The position numbers and the translations under genes are program-made. Shown here piece by piece: positions 41,943-50,713 of a DNA stretch of 64,000 bases. This DNA comes from JAHFUI01 sp039931615 (lineage in GTDB: Bacteria > Acidobacteriota > Vicinamibacteria > Vicinamibacterales > CAVVIG01): assembly GCA_039931615.1 (NCBI GenBank), contig JBDTRR010000010.1, forward strand, positions 1-64,000. The letters are read 5' to 3'. Under the pieces are notes generated by a model. That model ran no database searches. It saw only the letters and a program-made list of their open reading frames with translations, and was not told the origin of the DNA. Position 1 is the stretch's first letter; each line of letters opens with the position of its first letter.

Positions 41943-42380
41943 TTACGCGACCTCGAGTTTGGATGGTTTCTGCGCCGCGTGCGGGTGATCCGGACCGGCG
42001 TACACTTTCAACTTGCGGTACATCGCGTCGCCGAGCTTGCTCTTTGGCAGCATGCCGCGTACCGCTTCCTCGACCAGCCGCTCCGGTTTGCGCGACCGGA
42101 CCAGGCGGGCGCGCTCCTCGCGCAATCCGCCTTCGTAGCCGCTGTGCTGCCGGTAGATCTTCTGATCTTCCTTGCGGCCGGTCAGCTTGACGGTCTTCGC
42201 ATTGACGACCACGACATGGTCGCCGGTGTCCATGAACGGACTGTAGATGGGCTTGTGCTTGCCCTGCAGCAGCCGCGCCGCGGCGGTGGCGATTCGGCCC
42301 AGCACCTGGCCGTCGGCGTCGATGATGTGCCAGCGATCACTCTCGGCGATCTGCTGCACGCTGGCGATAGTCGTAGACAT
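41943..42380 (-). CDS. rplM: 50S ribosomal protein L13
   Basis: A 145-residue early-assembly large-subunit protein. Signatures: WHIIDADGQVLGRIATAAARLL, YSPFMDTGDHVVVVNA, YRQHSGYEGG and AVRGMLPKSKLG. GAGGAATTCAGG precedes ATG 42380. The open frame continues upstream through the repetitive leader, but that part is not L13. It is the first gene of the rplM-rpsI-rpsB-tsf-pyrH-frr series, transcribed from the promoter at 42630-42658 with a leader of about 240 nt. Confidence 0.97.
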   Translation of the reverse strand: MSTTIASVQQIAESDRWHIIDADGQVLGRIATAAARLLQGKHKPIYSPFMDTGDHVVVVNAKTVKLTGRKEDQKIYRQHSGYEGGLREERARLVRSRKPERLVEEAVRGMLPKSKLGDAMYRKLKVYAGPDHPHAAQKPSKLEVA

Positions 42381-42391
42381 CCTGAATTCCT

Positions 42392-42439
42392 CGCGGGCTT
42401 CGACCCCGCGTGCTTCCGCGGGCCTCGAACCCCCGTGCC
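42392..42439 (-). repeat. Two 23-nt hairpin repeats in the rplM leader
   Basis: 42392-42414 and 42417-42439 differ at 4 of 23 positions. Each has CGCGGG near one end and a C-rich end that can fold back, especially the first (CGCGGG/CCCGCG). They lie in the predicted 5' leader just upstream of the rplM ribosome-binding site. Confidence 0.6.
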
Positions 42440-42522
42440 TTGCAGGCATGAGCGCTCGGCGCCCTGCCCAAAAAACCGATGTAGGGGATATGGCGCGTGC
42501 CCTTCCCGGACATTGTCTTCGC

Positions 42523-42587
42523 GTCGGGCCCTCGTATCGGGCCTGGGCATCGGGCCCTCGCATCGGGCCTGCGCAGTCGGCCCTCGC
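42523..42587 (-). repeat. 13-bp tandem array in the rplM leader
   Basis: Five 13-bp units of the type ATCGGGCC(C/T)(T/G)(C/G)G(C/T) in a row. The second to fourth begin ATCGGGCC, and the GGGCC/GGCCC content allows alternative hairpins. The array lies within the transcribed leader predicted from the promoter at 42630-42658. Confidence 0.75.
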
Positions 42588-42629
42588 GTTCAGCCACGGT
42601 CCGGTCGGCGCGGACAACGGTAAACGCAA

Positions 42630-42658
42630 AGCATACGTGCCTCTAGGGGGACTGTCAA
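42630..42658 (-). promoter_or_regulatory. Strong sigma-70-type promoter of the rplM operon
   Basis: On the minus strand a perfect TTGACA (42658-42653) is followed after exactly 17 nt by TATGCT (42635-42630). Transcription should begin near 42622, giving a leader of about 240 nt before rplM. Confidence 0.85.
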
Positions 42659-42761
42659 GACTCTTGCCACTCGGATCGAGGCCGCGTCAGCGGGATAGCG
42701 GGCCGAGGATGCCGATGACAGCCGGGTAGTTGATGAACCGACTGGGTAGCGCCTTCACAGT

Positions 42762-42803
42762 GCTCTCTCGGCTCTCTCGTCGCTCTCTCGCCGCTCTCTT
42801 GCC
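42762..42803. repeat. Degenerate CT-rich tandem repeats
   Basis: Four units of 9-11 bp, GCTCTCTCG-type with varying two-base ends, lie in the 440-nt space between the rplM promoter and pilM. The rest of that space (to 43070) is less GC-rich and includes a poly-T/poly-A stretch near 42932-42960. No gene is seen there, and no clear pilM promoter. Confidence 0.7.
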
Positions 42804-43070
42804 AAGGACGGAGCGACAAATCGTGGCACCTTTTCGAATCTGCACTCTTTTCTCGTGGCTGAGTTTGTAATCAAGCGTCGCGCAACGTTACTGTGAGTCT
42901 CCGTCGCGTCTGTTTCCGCTACGCACTGAAAGTCTTTTTTGTTACCAAAGAAAAAATTGTAAGTCGCCGCCGCGCCCGGGTCGTCCGGGCCGGCGCCTGA
43001 GGTCTGCCACGCCGGGTGCGCATCCGCCGACGGTCAGGGCTGGTATTCGCTTTGCGGAAAGGTCGTCACC

Positions 43071-44132
43071 GTGCTGGGTTTCGGGAAGTCAAGCGCGATC
43101 GTCGGACTCGACATCGGCTCGAGCGCCGTCAAGGCGGTCGAACTGAAGGCGTCCGCCAAGGGCTACCGCGTCACCGCGTTCGGCAGCGAACCGATCCCGC
43201 CCGACAGCATCGTCGATGGCGCCATCATCGACGGCACCGCCGTCGCGGATGCGATCCGCCGCCTGCTCGACGGCCCCCACTTCAAGAGCAAGGACGTCGC
43301 GGCGTCGCTCTCGGGCAACGCCGTGATCGTCAAGAAGATCAGTCTGCCGCAGATGACCGACACCGAGCTGGCCGAGTCGATTTTCTGGGAGGCGGAACAG
43401 TACATCCCGTTCGATATCCAGGACGTCAACCTTGATTATCAGGTGGTCCAGTCCGCCGCCGGCGCCAACGGGGCGATGGATGTCCTGCTGGTCGCGGCCA
43501 AGAAAGAGAAGATTGCCGACTACACCGGCGTCATCTCCCGGGCCGGCCGGGTGGCGGTCGTCGTCGACGTCGACGCCTTTGCGCTGCAGAACGCCTACGA
43601 GCTCAATTACGGCGCCGAAGCGGACGTCGTCATCGTCCTGCTCAATGCCGGCGCCAGCACCATCAACATCAACATCCTCAGCGGCGACCAGTCGCTGTTC
43701 ACCCGCGACATCTCGATCGGCGGCAACGCCTACACGGAAGCCGTCCAGAAAGAGCTGAACCTGCCGTTCGAGAGCGCCGAGCAGGTCAAGAAGGGGCAGC
43801 CGGTTGACGGCATCGATTTCGCCGACGCCCTGCCCGTGCTGCACGCGATGACCGCGAACGTGCTGCTCGAGATCCAGAAGACCTTCGACTTCTTCAAGGC
43901 GACGTCCGCTTCCGATCGCATCGACCGGGTGCTGTTGAGCGGTGGCGCCTCACGCATCGACGGGTTCGCCCAGGCGCTCGAGGATCGGTTCGGGGCGCCG
44001 GTCGAGGCGTTCGATCCGTTCCGCAAGATTGTCTTCGAGCCGCACAAGCTGGGCATCACCGGTCCCCAGGAGATGTTGACCACGGCGGCCGTGGCGGTCG
44101 GTCTCGCGCTCAGGGGGGTGGGCGACCGATGA
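43071..44132 (+). CDS. pilM: Type IV pilus assembly protein PilM
   Basis: A 353-residue actin-like cytoplasmic ATPase-fold protein that docks on the PilN tail and links the pilus motor to the PilNOP alignment complex. Segments: IVGLDIGSSAVKAVEL, SGNAVIVKKISLPQMTD, FWEAEQYIPFDIQDVNLDYQ and LLSGGASRIDGFAQALEDRFG. The start is GTG 43071. It heads the classical pilMNOPQ cluster and overlaps pilN by 4 nt. The pilin and motor ATPase genes are not in the window. Confidence 0.95.
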   Translation: MLGFGKSSAIVGLDIGSSAVKAVELKASAKGYRVTAFGSEPIPPDSIVDGAIIDGTAVADAIRRLLDGPHFKSKDVAASLSGNAVIVKKISLPQMTDTELAESIFWEAEQYIPFDIQDVNLDYQVVQSAAGANGAMDVLLVAAKKEKIADYTGVISRAGRVAVVVDVDAFALQNAYELNYGAEADVVIVLLNAGASTININILSGDQSLFTRDISIGGNAYTEAVQKELNLPFESAEQVKKGQPVDGIDFADALPVLHAMTANVLLEIQKTFDFFKATSASDRIDRVLLSGGASRIDGFAQALEDRFGAPVEAFDPFRKIVFEPHKLGITGPQEMLTTAAVAVGLALRGVGDR

Positions 44133-44719
44133 TTCACATCAATCTGCTGGCGGTCGAGCGTAAGGCGGTGAAACGGGCGGCGCTGCTGACTCCCGCTCAG
44201 CTGATCACCGCCGCCTCCGCCGCCATCCTGATCGTCGCCGTCCTCTACGTCGGCTGGCGCTACCGGACCCTCCAGCAGCAATCGCTCGCGCTCGACCAGG
44301 AAATCGCCCTCGCCCAGCAGGAAACGGCGCGGCTCCAGGGAGTGATGCGGCAGCTGCAGCAGTTCGAGCAGCAGACAGCGCGGCTCCAGGAGCGCGTCAC
44401 GCTGGTCGAGCAGCTGCGGAAGACCCAGACCGGACCGGTCCACCTGCTCGATCAAATCAGCCTGGCGCTGCCGCCGATGCTGTGGCTGACCGAGCTGAAG
44501 CAGACCGAAGACAGCGTCGTCATCGACGGCCGCTGCCTGGCGATCACCAGCCTCACCGATTTCGTGTCCAACCTCGAAGCGTCCGGCTACTTCAAGCGAT
44601 CGGTCGACATCGTCAGCAGCCAGAGCGAGGCGCTCCCGTCGCCGACGGGGGAGATGATCCGGTTCAGCATCAAAGCGCAGTTTCAGCAGCCCGGCGATCA
44701 GCCGAAGGCGGCTGGGTAG
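44129..44719 (+). CDS. pilN: Type IV pilus assembly protein PilN
   Basis: A 196-residue bitopic inner-membrane protein. The N-terminal HINLLAVER keeps the INLL motif that inserts into PilM. One membrane helix lies near residues 25-45, then a Gln-rich coiled coil (QQSLALDQEIALAQQETARLQG) and a ferredoxin-like periplasmic domain. It overlaps pilM (ATGA) and is followed by pilO after 5 nt. Confidence 0.93.
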   Translation: MIHINLLAVERKAVKRAALLTPAQLITAASAAILIVAVLYVGWRYRTLQQQSLALDQEIALAQQETARLQGVMRQLQQFEQQTARLQERVTLVEQLRKTQTGPVHLLDQISLALPPMLWLTELKQTEDSVVIDGRCLAITSLTDFVSNLEASGYFKRSVDIVSSQSEALPSPTGEMIRFSIKAQFQQPGDQPKAAG

Positions 44720-44724
44720 TCCCG

Positions 44725-45330
44725 ATGGATATCAGCCTCGGCAGACTGCCGTGGTACGGGCAGGTCGGCGCGTTCGCCCTGCTCTCGGCCATCGGCATCG
44801 GCGCCTTCCACATGTACTACGAGAGTCCGGCCGCCGCGGAGATGACCGTCCGCACCGCCCGGCTCGCCGCTCTGCAGGTCGACATCGTCAAGGGACATGA
44901 AACCGAACGCCAGCTGCCGCAGTTCCGCGCCCAGCTGCTGAATCTGCAGGGACGGCTGGAGAATCTCAAGGCGGTGCTGCCCGACGAGAAGGACGCCGCC
45001 GATCTGCTGCGGCGACTCCAGACCGTCGCCACGCAGTCGAACCTGACAATCAGGAGCTTCAAGCCGGCCGCCACGGTGACGAAGCAGCTGCACGTCGAAT
45101 GGCCGATCGCGCTCGAGCTCGACGGCACCTTCCACAACCTGGCGATCTTCTTCGACCGCGTCGGCAAGTTCACGCGGATCGTCAACGTCAGCGCGCTCGA
45201 TATCAAAGGGAAGGACAAGCCCGACCCGGGCTCCACCATCACCGCGACCTGCACCGCGACGACGTTCGTGCTGCTGGACAAGCCGGAACCGCCCAAGAAA
45301 GCGGCGCCGCCGGCGGGCCGGGGAATCTGA
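44725..45330 (+). CDS. pilO: Type IV pilus assembly protein PilO
   Basis: A 201-residue bitopic protein that dimerises with PilN. One membrane helix lies near residues 8-28, then a coiled coil (QLPQFRAQLLNLQGRLENLKAVLPDEKD) and a periplasmic domain with ALELDGTFHNLAIFFDRVGKF, a typical PilO segment. ATG 44725 is chosen; the frame is open upstream inside pilN but that part is out of family. Confidence 0.92.
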   Translation: MDISLGRLPWYGQVGAFALLSAIGIGAFHMYYESPAAAEMTVRTARLAALQVDIVKGHETERQLPQFRAQLLNLQGRLENLKAVLPDEKDAADLLRRLQTVATQSNLTIRSFKPAATVTKQLHVEWPIALELDGTFHNLAIFFDRVGKFTRIVNVSALDIKGKDKPDPGSTITATCTATTFVLLDKPEPPKKAAPPAGRGI

Positions 45331-45331
45331 T

Positions 45332-45847
45332 GTGAGACGCCAGGCGACGGCTTTCGTCGTGTGTGTGATGGCCGCGGCCGCGGGGCGCGTGCCGGCAGGG
45401 CAGACCGCCGCGCCAACCGCGGCCAGGCCGGCGGCGGAGAAGGAGAATCCGTCTCCGCGTGCGGGCGCCCAACCAGGGTCGAGCCCTGCCGCGCCAGCCC
45501 CATACACGTACGTCTCACGCGGCCGGCGCGACCCGTTCGTCAACCTGCTGGCGACCGGCACCGAACTGCCGCTTGCCTCGAGGCGGGGCGACGGTGCGGC
45601 CGGCTGGACCGTCACCGAGATTTCCGTCCGCGGCATCATGGAGAGCCGCGGCGGGTTCATCGCTCTCGTCCGCGGGCCGGACGAGAAGACCTTCGTGATG
45701 CATCCGGGCGACAAATTTCTCGACGGCACCATCAAGACCATCACGCCGCAGGGCCTCGTCATCGTGCAGGAAGTGAACGACCCGCTGTCGCGCGTCAAGC
45801 AGCGGGAAATCCGCAAGCAATTGCGCACGTTCGAGGACACCCAGTAG
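45332..45847 (+). CDS. pilP: Type IV pilus assembly protein PilP
   Basis: A 171-residue periplasmic protein linking PilNO to the PilQ secretin. A signal peptide is followed by a Pro/Ala-rich linker and a beta domain whose landmarks are GRRDPFVNL and VRGIMESRGGFIALVRGPDEKTFVMHPGD. The usual lipobox Cys is not evident, so a cleaved or anchored form is possible. The start is GTG 45332, 1 nt after the pilO stop; its stop overlaps the pilQ start by one base. Confidence 0.9.
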   Translation: MRRQATAFVVCVMAAAAGRVPAGQTAAPTAARPAAEKENPSPRAGAQPGSSPAAPAPYTYVSRGRRDPFVNLLATGTELPLASRRGDGAAGWTVTEISVRGIMESRGGFIALVRGPDEKTFVMHPGDKFLDGTIKTITPQGLVIVQEVNDPLSRVKQREIRKQLRTFEDTQ

Positions 45848-47631
45848 TGACCAATCTCAAGAGCCCCGTTAAGAGCCCCGTTAAGAGCCCTGTTAAGAGC
45901 CTTGTCAAGAGCCTCGCCCTCCTCGGGCCAATCATCCTGGGCGGTGCGCTGGCCAATGTGTCCGCGCCGTCGCCCGGCGCCGAGGCCTCGGTCGGGCCGC
46001 CGACGGCGATCGGCGCGGGGCTGAACGGGACGAGCGGGGTGCCGGTCGAAGCAGCCGAACCGGCCGAGCCGCCCGGCGACGTCGCGGCCAGCTCCGATCG
46101 GCTTGCCGGCGACGCCGACTTCCGCAGCGCCGTGGTCGAAGCGGTCGCCAGGCGCTTCGCGCTCGACGCGAACCGGCCGATCGGTGCGGCCGCGGTCACC
46201 GCGGCCGATTCGCGAGGCGACCCCCTCTCGCGCATTCGCGTCATGCTGATGCAGCAGGCGCCCGTCGCCCAGCCGGCGACGCCTCCGCTCCCGCCACTGC
46301 TCCCCGCACCGGCGCCGCCGCAGCCGCCCGCCTTCCAGGCGCCGCCGCCGCTCCTCGTACCGGAGCAGCTGGGCGCCGGCGCGCGGGCGCCAGGCCGATT
46401 CACCGGCAATCCGGTCAGCCTCGATTTCCAGGGGGCGGACCTGCGCGCCGTGCTCCGCACCTTCGCGGAGATCAGCGGGCTCAACATGATCATCGACCCG
46501 TCGATCCAGGGCAGCGTCGACGTGGCGCTGCGCGACGTGCCCTGGGATCAGGCGCTCGATCAGATCCTCCGCGCCAACAAGCTCGGCTACATCATCGACG
46601 GCACCATCGTCCGCATCACGCCATTGACGGTCCTGGCAGAGGAAGAGGCGCAGAAGCGCAAACTGGCGGACGAGCAGGCGCTGTCGGGCGAGCTGCACGT
46701 GCTGACCAAGACGCTCAGCTACGCCAAGGCCGAGGCGTTGGTCGTGCTGCTCACGAAAAGCGCCCTCTCGGCGCGCGGCACCGTCCAGGTCGACCAGCGG
46801 ACGAACACGTTGATCATCACCGACCTCGCCGATCGCATTCGCATCGCATCGGAGTTGATTGCGGTGCTGGATCGGGCCGAGCCGCAGGTCGAGATCGAGG
46901 CGCGGATCGTGACGACCAACCGGGCGTTTGCGCGGGCGCTCGGCGTGCAGTGGGGATTCACCGGCCGGATCGATCCAGCCCTCGGCAACACGACCCCGCT
47001 CGCCTTTCCCAACAACGGCAGCCTCGGCGGCCGTGCCAGCGCCACCGGAACAGCGGTCGACCTGCCGGTCACCGGCGCCACCAGCGCCGTCGGCCTCGCC
47101 CTCGGCGCCATCAACGGCGCTTTCAATCTCGACGTCGCGCTGACGGCGCTCGAAAACAGCGGCAACGGCCGGATCCTGTCGACGCCCCGCGTCTCGACCC
47201 AGAACAACGTCCCCGCGCTGATCTCGCAGGGGCAGGAGATCGGTTATCAGCCGATCAACACGAACCCGCTCGCCGGTCAAGTACCGCCGGCCTTCAAGGA
47301 CGCCTCACTGAGTCTGAAAGTGACTCCGCAGATCACGGCGTCGCAGACGGTGATCATGCAGATCGACGTCGAAAACAATGCTCTGGCCGGGTTCTTCAGT
47401 GGGCAGGTCCCGACCATCGACAAACAGCGCGCGACCACCACCGTCCAGGTCAACGACGGTCAGACGACGGTGATCGGCGGGATCTATTCGAGCCGGGAGA
47501 CCAGGGCCAACGATCGCACGCCGGGCCTCGGCCGCGTCCCACTGTTGAAGTGGCTGTTCCAGCGCGAGAGCTCCAGAGACGAAAGCTCGGAGCTGCTGAT
47601 CTTCATTACGCCGCGGATCATCAAAGGGTGA
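45847..47631 (+). CDS. pilQ: Type IV pilus secretin PilQ
   Basis: A 594-residue outer-membrane secretin through which the pilus passes. A signal sequence is followed by a long Ala/Pro-rich region to about residue 190. Next come a short N-terminal secretin/TonB domain (VSLDFQGADLRAVLRTFAEISG), an N1 domain (KTLSYAKAEALVVLLTK) and the secretin core ending in RVPLLKWLFQRESSRDESSELLIFITPRII. I see no AMIN domain, unlike many PilQ. The first residues after GTG 45847 are KSPV repeats from a 12-bp tandem array. Confidence 0.93.
   Translation: MTNLKSPVKSPVKSPVKSLVKSLALLGPIILGGALANVSAPSPGAEASVGPPTAIGAGLNGTSGVPVEAAEPAEPPGDVAASSDRLAGDADFRSAVVEAVARRFALDANRPIGAAAVTAADSRGDPLSRIRVMLMQQAPVAQPATPPLPPLLPAPAPPQPPAFQAPPPLLVPEQLGAGARAPGRFTGNPVSLDFQGADLRAVLRTFAEISGLNMIIDPSIQGSVDVALRDVPWDQALDQILRANKLGYIIDGTIVRITPLTVLAEEEAQKRKLADEQALSGELHVLTKTLSYAKAEALVVLLTKSALSARGTVQVDQRTNTLIITDLADRIRIASELIAVLDRAEPQVEIEARIVTTNRAFARALGVQWGFTGRIDPALGNTTPLAFPNNGSLGGRASATGTAVDLPVTGATSAVGLALGAINGAFNLDVALTALENSGNGRILSTPRVSTQNNVPALISQGQEIGYQPINTNPLAGQVPPAFKDASLSLKVTPQITASQTVIMQIDVENNALAGFFSGQVPTIDKQRATTTVQVNDGQTTVIGGIYSSRETRANDRTPGLGRVPLLKWLFQRESSRDESSELLIFITPRIIKG
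45859..45906 (+). repeat. 12-bp coding tandem repeat in pilQ
   Basis: Four consecutive units (AAGAGCCCCGTT twice, then AAGAGCCCTGTT and AAGAGCCTTGTC), with a fifth degenerate unit after them. They encode KSPV-KSPV-KSPV-KSLV-KSLA, the positively charged start of the PilQ signal peptide. In-frame copy-number change would not disrupt the gene. Confidence 0.93.
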
Positions 47632-47635
47632 ACTG

Positions 47636-48265
47636 GTGGTATCTCACATTCGCACCGCACATCGCCTGTGGGCCGCGGCCGTTCTGGTAGTCGCGACCGC
47701 GTCGTGCGGGGATGTCGTCCGCACCGGCCGGTCGCCGGTGCTGCTGGTCATCGATTCGCTGGGCGGGGCGCGCGGCAGCAGCAGCACCGCCAGCACGTTC
47801 GCGGCAACGCTGCAGTCGGACGTCATTGTCCTCCTGTCGTCGCCGGCGCCGTGCACGCCGACCGCCCGGTGTCCGACGGTCTTCAGCGACACCGGCCAGG
47901 TGTTGCTGCGGCTGGTGCCGAAGGACAGCAGCATCGCGCCGTCGGACAGCAACGCCGTAACCATTTCCCGCTACCACATCTCGTTCCGCCGCGCCGACGG
48001 CCGGAATACCCCTGGCATCGACGTGCCGTACGGATACGACGGCGCCGTGACGGCGACCGTATCGGCGGGCGAATCCACGCCGATCGTGTTCGAGCTGATC
48101 CGCCATGTCACCAAGTCAGAACCGCCGCTGGTGCAGCTCATCGTCAACCCGTCGATCATCTACACCATCGCCGAGATCACCTTCTACGGCACCGATCTGG
48201 TCGGCAACGCGATCTCGGTGACGGGCCACATGTCGATTGACTTCGGCAATTTCGGGGATGCGTAA
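47636..48265 (+). CDS. Predicted lipoprotein downstream of pilQ
   Basis: A 209-residue protein with an N-terminal lipoprotein signal (VLVVATASC). The remainder is predicted beta-rich (VLLVIDSLGGARG, then VQLIVNPSIIYTIAEITFYGTDLVGNAISVTGHMSIDFG). No domain is recognised. The start is GTG 47636, 4 nt after pilQ, and it overlaps the next gene by 8 nt, so it is transcribed with the pilus genes. A role at the outer membrane in pilus function or as a surface protein is inferred from context only. Confidence 0.8.
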   Translation: MVSHIRTAHRLWAAAVLVVATASCGDVVRTGRSPVLLVIDSLGGARGSSSTASTFAATLQSDVIVLLSSPAPCTPTARCPTVFSDTGQVLLRLVPKDSSIAPSDSNAVTISRYHISFRRADGRNTPGIDVPYGYDGAVTATVSAGESTPIVFELIRHVTKSEPPLVQLIVNPSIIYTIAEITFYGTDLVGNAISVTGHMSIDFGNFGDA

Positions 48266-50402
48266 GCCCATGATTAGACCCCTCGCGACCTTCTCGGCAC
48301 TCGCGGTGGCGGTCGCGCTGGCGGCTTGTACTGTTCATCAATCGGACTCGGCGCCGCCGCTGACCGGTCCGTCCGATTTCGCGCAGTCGATCAGCATCAC
48401 GGCGACGCCCGACACGATCGTGCAGGATGGCTCGCAGTCCGCCATCGTCATTACCGTCCGCGATGTCAACGGCAAGCCCGCGGTGGGCGTACCACTCCGG
48501 CTCGACATGCTGGTCGGCGGCACGCTGGTGGACTTCGGGACACTTTCCCCGCGGGCGCCGGTGACCGGTCAGGACGGCACGGCCAGCGCCAGATACACGG
48601 CGCCAGGACCGCCCCCGCCCGCCAGCGGCGGCACCGGGACGCTGATTGACATCGTGGCGTCGCCGAACGGCTCCAACGCGCAGGCATCGGCGCGCAATGG
48701 CGCCACGGCGACGATTCGTCTCGTGCCCCCCGGCGTGATCCTGCCGCCGGCCGGGTCACCGACCGCCAGCTTCACTGTTTCCCCGACCCCGGCCGGCTTG
48801 AACGTGCCGTTGAATCTCGATGCGTCGTCCAGCACTCCGGGCACCGGTGCATCGGCAATCCGGACCTATGTGTGGAGCCTGGGCGACGGCTCGACCGCGA
48901 GCGGCAGGACGGTGACGAAGACCTTCGCGGCCACTGGAACGTTCAACGTGACCTTGACTGTCACCAACGATCGCGGGCTCGCGGCATCGACGACGCAGGC
49001 GGTTTCGGTCGGAACGACGACAGGGCCGACGGCGGCGTTCACGTTCTCGCCGACCACACCGGTAGTCAATCAGGCGGTCAATTTCAACGCCATCGCCTCG
49101 AGCGCGGCGCCAGGCCGCTCGATCGACAGTTACACCTGGAACTTCGGCGACGGATCGGCGACCAAGACCGGACCCACGGCACAGCACGACTTCGGTACAG
49201 CCGGGACCTACGGCGTCACGCTGACCGTCACCGACGACACCGGCCAAAGGACGACGGTCACGCAAAGCGTCATCGTCGCGCCTGGCGCCGGAGGTGGCAC
49301 GCCGGTGCCCCCGACCGCGACGTTCGTCTTCTCACCGACGTCTCCGCAGGTGAACCAGTCGGTCAACTTCAACGCCGAAGCCTCGCGCCCCGGGGCTGGC
49401 CGCACCATCGTCAGCTATGGGTGGAACTTCGGAGACACTGGCACGGCTACTGGCACGACACCCGCGCACAGCTTCACGACTGTCGGCACCTACAACGTGA
49501 CGCTGGTGGTGATTGACGACATCGGGCAGAGGAGTACGTTCGTGCAACCGGTGATCGTCTCCGCTGGCGGTGGAGGTGGTGGGGCAACTGTTGCGGCATT
49601 CACGTTCTCGCCTTTGGCGCCCAGCGCGCTTCAGCCCGTCTTCTTCAATGCGTCGGGGTCGAGTACCACAACCGGGCATACGCTGACGACCTACCTCTGG
49701 AACTTCGGTGACGGAACCCTGGTCACTGGAAACACCTTCTCGGTCACGCACACGTTCACGGCTGCGGGCACGTTCAGTGTGACCTTGATTGTCGAAGACG
49801 AGATTGGCCAGACCGGCAGGACCACGACACCCGTGGTCGTCACTGCGGCTGGCGCGGGAAGCCTAACCGCCGAGTTCACAATCTCTCCCCTTGACCCCAG
49901 AAGCGGCCAATTGGTGACCTTCAACGCCAACCTGTCGGCGCCGGTCGGGTCGATTACGGCCTATGACTGGGATTTCGGGGACGGTCTGATCCTCAATGGT
50001 CTAGCCAGTTTCATCACCAGCCACACCTACTTCACTCTGACTGGGAATGACTTTACTGTCCGTCTGACAGTGCACGACAACACTGGCCGAGTCGCGACGA
50101 CCACGAAGGTTCTGAAGGTTATCAGTGGCAATGATCCAGTCGCGAGCTTCACGGTTTCTCAATCGCCGACGACGGTCGGCACGGCGGTAACCTTTGACGG
50201 CGGTGCTTCGGTTCCAATCGCTCCGAAGACGATCGTCCGGTACACATGGGATTATGGCGATGGGTCAGCGATCGTCTCCACAGCCCCGGGCTCGTCAACG
50301 TCTCATTCGTACTCGAGTGTCGGGACGTTCGTCGTTCGCCTGACTGTTACCGATAGTGAGGGTCTCACAGCGTCGACGACGCGAACGCTGCAGGTGCAGT
50401 AG
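48258..50402 (+). CDS. Surface lipoprotein with one Ig-like and six PKD repeats
   Basis: A 714-residue lipoprotein (lipobox ALAAC). A Big_1-like Ig domain (SAIVITVRDVNGKPAVGVPLRL) is followed by six PKD domains of about 85-90 residues. They are recognisable by repeated WNFGDG/WDFGDG-type cores and TGTFNVTLTV ends, beginning near residues 165, 255, 350, 440, 540 and 625. PKD repeats usually serve adhesion or carbohydrate binding. The last repeats are visibly less GC-rich than the first. It is the last gene of the pilM-to-PKD run. ATG 48258 or 48270 may be the start. Confidence 0.9.
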   Translation: MRKPMIRPLATFSALAVAVALAACTVHQSDSAPPLTGPSDFAQSISITATPDTIVQDGSQSAIVITVRDVNGKPAVGVPLRLDMLVGGTLVDFGTLSPRAPVTGQDGTASARYTAPGPPPPASGGTGTLIDIVASPNGSNAQASARNGATATIRLVPPGVILPPAGSPTASFTVSPTPAGLNVPLNLDASSSTPGTGASAIRTYVWSLGDGSTASGRTVTKTFAATGTFNVTLTVTNDRGLAASTTQAVSVGTTTGPTAAFTFSPTTPVVNQAVNFNAIASSAAPGRSIDSYTWNFGDGSATKTGPTAQHDFGTAGTYGVTLTVTDDTGQRTTVTQSVIVAPGAGGGTPVPPTATFVFSPTSPQVNQSVNFNAEASRPGAGRTIVSYGWNFGDTGTATGTTPAHSFTTVGTYNVTLVVIDDIGQRSTFVQPVIVSAGGGGGGATVAAFTFSPLAPSALQPVFFNASGSSTTTGHTLTTYLWNFGDGTLVTGNTFSVTHTFTAAGTFSVTLIVEDEIGQTGRTTTPVVVTAAGAGSLTAEFTISPLDPRSGQLVTFNANLSAPVGSITAYDWDFGDGLILNGLASFITSHTYFTLTGNDFTVRLTVHDNTGRVATTTKVLKVISGNDPVASFTVSQSPTTVGTAVTFDGGASVPIAPKTIVRYTWDYGDGSAIVSTAPGSSTSHSYSSVGTFVVRLTVTDSEGLTASTTRTLQVQ

Positions 50403-50520
50403 GCCGGAAGGCTGTTGGTCAATCCTCGACGACGCCGGGTCCCTCGGGATCCGGCGTTGCACGCCTCCATCCCGGTCGTTCTGCTCGTAGCTCGTGTCCG
50501 CGTCCAGGCGGACCCTCACG

Positions 50521-50538
50521 GTCCGGCTCAAGCCGGAC
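50521..50538. repeat. Dispersed 18-nt palindrome, copy 4
   Basis: GTCCGGCTCAAGCCGGAC, a 7-bp stem with a 4-nt loop. It lies in the 400-nt PKD-pepP gap and is followed by GCCACGTACGG. The rest of the gap has a duplicated 20-mer (50714-50758) and no gene. Confidence 0.75.
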
Positions 50539-50713
50539 GCCACGTACGGCTGCAAAGCTCTCGTCCAACCCAGGACTCGCGGAATTGAGCCCGCGACACA
50601 CACCATCCTGATGTGCGACCATGACGGCGATGGCAATGGTCGGCCGTGCTGCGGCGCCGGTCGTCGGATCATCGTCCGTTCCTGACCCGGCTCCGGGACG
50701 GTCTGAAGACCGT

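Noticed and set aside
42392..42439. tRNA-like sequence (GGGTTCGA-type T-arm wording) on the minus strand
   Set aside because: Only T-arm-like hairpins are present, twice; no acceptor, D or anticodon arm can be formed.
42523..42587. Possible CRISPR or regulatory-protein operator array before rplM
   Set aside because: Units are 13 bp, contiguous and degenerate; the position within a predicted transcript favours a leader repeat.
45361..45846. An N-terminal extension of PilQ back to 45361
   Set aside because: It overlaps pilP out of frame, and GTG 45847 gives a basic start plus hydrophobic helix typical of a signal peptide.
44698..47280. An 860-codon open frame on the minus strand across pilO, pilP and pilQ
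   Set aside because: It is antisense to three well-recognised pilus genes, has Arg/Asp/Gly-rich composition typical of the third codon position in GC-rich DNA, and contains no domain.
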